A stretch of DNA of 17,146 nucleotides, taken from contig JAFGKV010000224.1 in NCBI GenBank assembly GCA_016928395.1, positions 1-17,146 of the forward strand, given 5' to 3'. Of the stretch, positions 15,665 through 17,146 are shown one piece after another (positions within the stretch are counted from its first letter, which is position 1; each line of letters opens with the position of its first letter). The notes beneath the pieces are model-generated. The model saw only the letters and a list, made by a program, of their open reading frames with translations. It was not told the origin of the DNA and did not search any database. Source of the DNA: Candidatus Fermentibacterota bacterium (GTDB lineage Bacteria > JAFGKV01). The position numbers were made by a program, and so were the translations under genes.

Positions 15665-15748
15665 CTCGCTGCGCGAGGAACCCACAGGGTTCAGGTGGCA
15701 GTGCACCAACCAGATTCGAACCACTCCTCTTTCTAGATTTCGAATCTA
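15665..15748. other. Cluster of stem-loops in the divergent plsC / RNase Z-like intergenic region
   Basis: Consecutive hairpins: CTCGC-tgc-GCGAG (15665-15677), directly followed by GAACCC-aca-GGGTTC (15678-15692), then GGTG/CACC (15694-15707). Next, AGATTCGAA (15712-15720) pairs perfectly with TTCGAATCT (15739-15747). An alternative hairpin TAGATT-tcg-AATCTA (15734-15748) excludes the last pairing. Read on the minus strand this sits in the leader of the plsC-like gene, 90-170 nt from its ATG. The complementary strand contains a tRNA T-loop-like string GGTTCGAATC, but no acceptor stem or cloverleaf closes. The rest of 15577-16051 has no gene. Confidence 0.5.
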
Positions 15749-15856
15749 CTCCAAGAGGCGCCGCCTGACTGCCGATCTGACAGCATGATGGGAGAATGTC
15801 GCTGATGAGTGAGATCTGCTTGGTTGAGAGTGGGCAGTCTTGCGATCTCATGACAG

Positions 15857-15911
15857 TCGCTATCATGATCGGTTTCGGGGTCGGCGTATGGGCATTCGAT
15901 TCCGATAGCGA
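15857..15911. repeat. Inverted TCGCTATC / GATAGCGA repeat
   Basis: TCGCTATC (15857-15864) and GATAGCGA (15904-15911) are exact reverse complements. The sequence CGATAGCGATA at 15903-15913 also occurs in the left repeat block near 124, where GATAGC hexamers precede the heptamers. It lies in the gene-free region upstream of the RNase Z-like gene. Confidence 0.5.
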
Positions 15912-16051
15912 TATCGAGAGCGACAGTGCATCCTCCTCCCAAGCGGTACAGTGAACTGAGACGTGCACCGTGGACACCGTGCGCAGCGAGGCCATCTCGC
16001 CGGCCGCGTGGTCTCACCCAAACCCGAACCCTGAGACCTGAGTAACCACAG

Positions 16052-16981
16052 ATGGGACTAACGACGCATCTTGTTGACATGATGGAGGGATACTCCAAGG
16101 CCCTCTATTCTTCCTTTTACCTGTTCAGGAACTATGACCTGCTGTTTGACTGCGGTGAGGGCTGCGCTGCACGGCTGGATCGTCATCAGTTCAGGGCTCG
16201 GTGGGTTTGCATCAGCCATTACCATCATGACCACAGCGGCGGCCTCAAAGGACTCTTCCTGGCCAGAGCCTATACCAAGGGCTCCAACGACCGCGAGATG
16301 ACGGTGTTCTACCCTGATCGAAGCCCCTCCATGGAACGGCTTCGCCGCTGGCTCGATCGCGATTTGCCGCGGCTCCCCTTCCCGCTGGAATGGGTGGCCG
16401 TGGGGCCCGGATTCCGGCAGCGGCTGAGCCTTGAGGATGCCCGGGTGCCCGTTGATCTTGAGGCCTTTGCCGCCGATCATGCCGCCCGGGAAGCCTGCCT
16501 TGGCTTTCGGATTGTGGAGAAGCGCAAACGTCTGCGCCCCCAGTTTGTCGGGCATGCGCCCGAAGAGATCGCACGCCTTGCCCGTCAGATTGGTCATGAC
16601 GCCCTTATGGAAGACTTTGAGAAGCCGACGTTGGTCTACTCGGGTGACTCTGACCCCCTTCCCGTGGAGCTGGTGCGGGGTGCTGATCTGCTCTTGCATG
16701 ACGCGACCTTCCTGTCCGATCGCGACAAGGAAGAACCGGGCCATGCCTCGGTGGAACAAGTGCTTGAGCTGGCCCGCACGGCACACGTGAGCGGCGTCGT
16801 ACTGGTGCACACCTCACACAGGTACAGCCTCCGGTCGGTGCGCAAGGCGATGCCCCGGCTTCTCAGGAGAACGGGCTACCAAGGCAATCTCTGGATCCAA
16901 TGGCTGGATCAGACCGAACGCCTCGACGGTCCGCTGGATGGGGAGGTGAATGGGCCAAGAAGTGAAGAAGTAAAGAAGTGA
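16052..16981 (+). CDS. RNase Z-like metallo-beta-lactamase-fold hydrolase
   Basis: 309-aa protein. Signature residues: the dizinc site SHYHHDHSGGL (H56, H58, D60, H61), D199 in YSGDSDPLP, H216-D217 in LLHDATF, H231 in EPGHASVEQ, and H253/H256 in HTSHRY. The order and the HDATF/HTSxRY motifs fit ribonuclease Z, which trims tRNA 3' ends, or the related ElaC-like proteins. The N-terminal strand is VDMMEGYSKALYSSFYLF, with no GxxSxxPT motif of the standard form, so it may be a divergent RNase Z-like hydrolase rather than the main tRNase Z. ATG 16052 has only a weak ribosome site; ATG 16079 is an alternative. The last residues (EEVKK) are encoded by an 8-bp tandem repeat that includes the stop codon. 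Confidence 0.85.
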   Translation: MGLTTHLVDMMEGYSKALYSSFYLFRNYDLLFDCGEGCAARLDRHQFRARWVCISHYHHDHSGGLKGLFLARAYTKGSNDREMTVFYPDRSPSMERLRRWLDRDLPRLPFPLEWVAVGPGFRQRLSLEDARVPVDLEAFAADHAAREACLGFRIVEKRKRLRPQFVGHAPEEIARLARQIGHDALMEDFEKPTLVYSGDSDPLPVELVRGADLLLHDATFLSDRDKEEPGHASVEQVLELARTAHVSGVVLVHTSHRYSLRSVRKAMPRLLRRTGYQGNLWIQWLDQTERLDGPLDGEVNGPRSEEVKK

Positions 16982-16986
16982 AGAGG
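16959..16986. repeat. Octanucleotide tandem repeat over the end of the RNase Z-like gene
   Basis: Units GAAGTGAA (16959), GAAGTAAA (16967) and GAAGTGAA (16975), then a partial GAGG. The repeat provides the final codons and the TGA stop at 16979-16981. Confidence 0.7.
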
Positions 16987-16992
16987 TCTATC

Positions 16993-17056
16993 TAGTGAGG
17001 AGTGAGGAGTAAGGAGATAGGAGTGAGGCAGTCTCCAGTCGGCAGTCGGCAGTCAG
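16993..17056. repeat. Heptanucleotide tandem repeat block (right)
   Basis: Nine contiguous 7-bp units with a 1-nt shift in the middle: TAGTGAG, GAGTGAG, GAGTAAG, GAGATAG, GAGTGAG (16993-17027), then four CAGTCNN units: CAGTCTC, CAGTCGG, CAGTCGG, CAGTCAG (17029-17056). The first half is the same sequence family as 143-184 and in the same orientation. Confidence 0.85.
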
Positions 17057-17069
17057 GACTAATACGCAT

Positions 17070-17098
17070 TTGACATCAAAGATAGAGTAATGTACTAT
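17070..17098 (+). promoter_or_regulatory. Sigma70-type promoter for the gene starting at 17124
   Basis: A perfect -35 TTGACA (17070-17075), a 17-nt spacer, and TACTAT (17093-17098; four of six matches to the -10). Transcription would begin near 17105 and leave a leader of roughly 20 nt carrying the ribosome site of the next gene. Confidence 0.6.
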
Positions 17099-17123
17099 GC
17101 TGGGCAGAAGGAGGGATCTGCCC

Positions 17124-17146
17124 ATGAGACGACCAGCCAGACTCGC
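17124..17146 (+). CDS. Start of a gene truncated by the window edge
   Basis: ATG 17124 is preceded by GGAGGG with an 8-nt gap and by a good promoter. Only seven codons (MRRPARL) are visible, so the product cannot be identified. The basic start would suit a signal peptide, but that is a guess. Confidence 0.55.

Noticed and set aside
15690-15780. Possible tRNA on the minus strand, because of GGTTCGAATC
   Set aside because: The T-stem pairs poorly, there is no matching acceptor stem, and no anticodon arm of normal size. Kept only as a hairpin cluster.

Overview
The window is GC-rich bacterial DNA, densely packed with genes in co-directional blocks. Diderm character is suggested by an LLGC lipobox lipoprotein, a secreted beta-propeller protein and two bactofilins. 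A degenerate segment resembling the FlgD-Ig / type IX-type C-terminal module, together with the secreted propeller proteins, would fit an FCB-group or related candidate-phylum bacterium, or a Desulfobacterota-like lineage. Taxonomy cannot be settled from this sequence. Non-ATG starts with strong Shine-Dalgarno sites are common (TTG at 1460, GTG at 3647, GTG at 13772).

Layout, left to right. 1-445: heptanucleotide tandem repeats and leader DNA. 446-1198 (+): rsmE, a 16S rRNA m3U methyltransferase. 1460-4987 (+): a compact sulfur-redox cluster of a PLP cysteine desulfurase-family enzyme, DsrC with both redox cysteines, a DsrM/HdrE-like cytochrome b, and a DsrK/HdrD-like iron-sulfur protein whose start overlaps the cytochrome gene. 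5057-7759 (+): a complete SERCA-type P-type Ca2+ ATPase. It ends in a hairpin shared with the convergent gene. 7783-10838 (-): two exported beta-propeller proteins, one with Asp-box motifs and one a lipoprotein with about ten propeller repeats, separated by a perfect 9-bp inverted repeat. 11138-11848 (+): a class I SAM methyltransferase that appears to run into a decayed secretion-type C-terminal domain on the other strand (11786-12010). 12237-15576 (-): plsC-like acyltransferase, bactofilin, zinc-ribbon bactofilin and comM/yifB in one co-directional run. 15577-16051: a divergent intergenic region with several consecutive stem-loops and mutually exclusive pairings. 16052-16981 (+): an RNase Z-like metallo-beta-lactamase-fold protein whose stop codon lies inside a tandem repeat. 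16993-17146: a second heptamer repeat block, a sigma70-like promoter and the first codons of a new gene.

The most interesting unit is the desulfurase-DsrC-DsrMK cluster. No sulfite reductase genes (dsrAB) are in the window. The gene order suggests that sulfur taken from cysteine or a related donor is loaded on DsrC and that DsrMK reduces or oxidises the DsrC disulfide or trisulfide against the quinone pool. This is inference. The repeats at both ends of the window belong to the same heptamer family and look like a dispersed intergenic repeat system.
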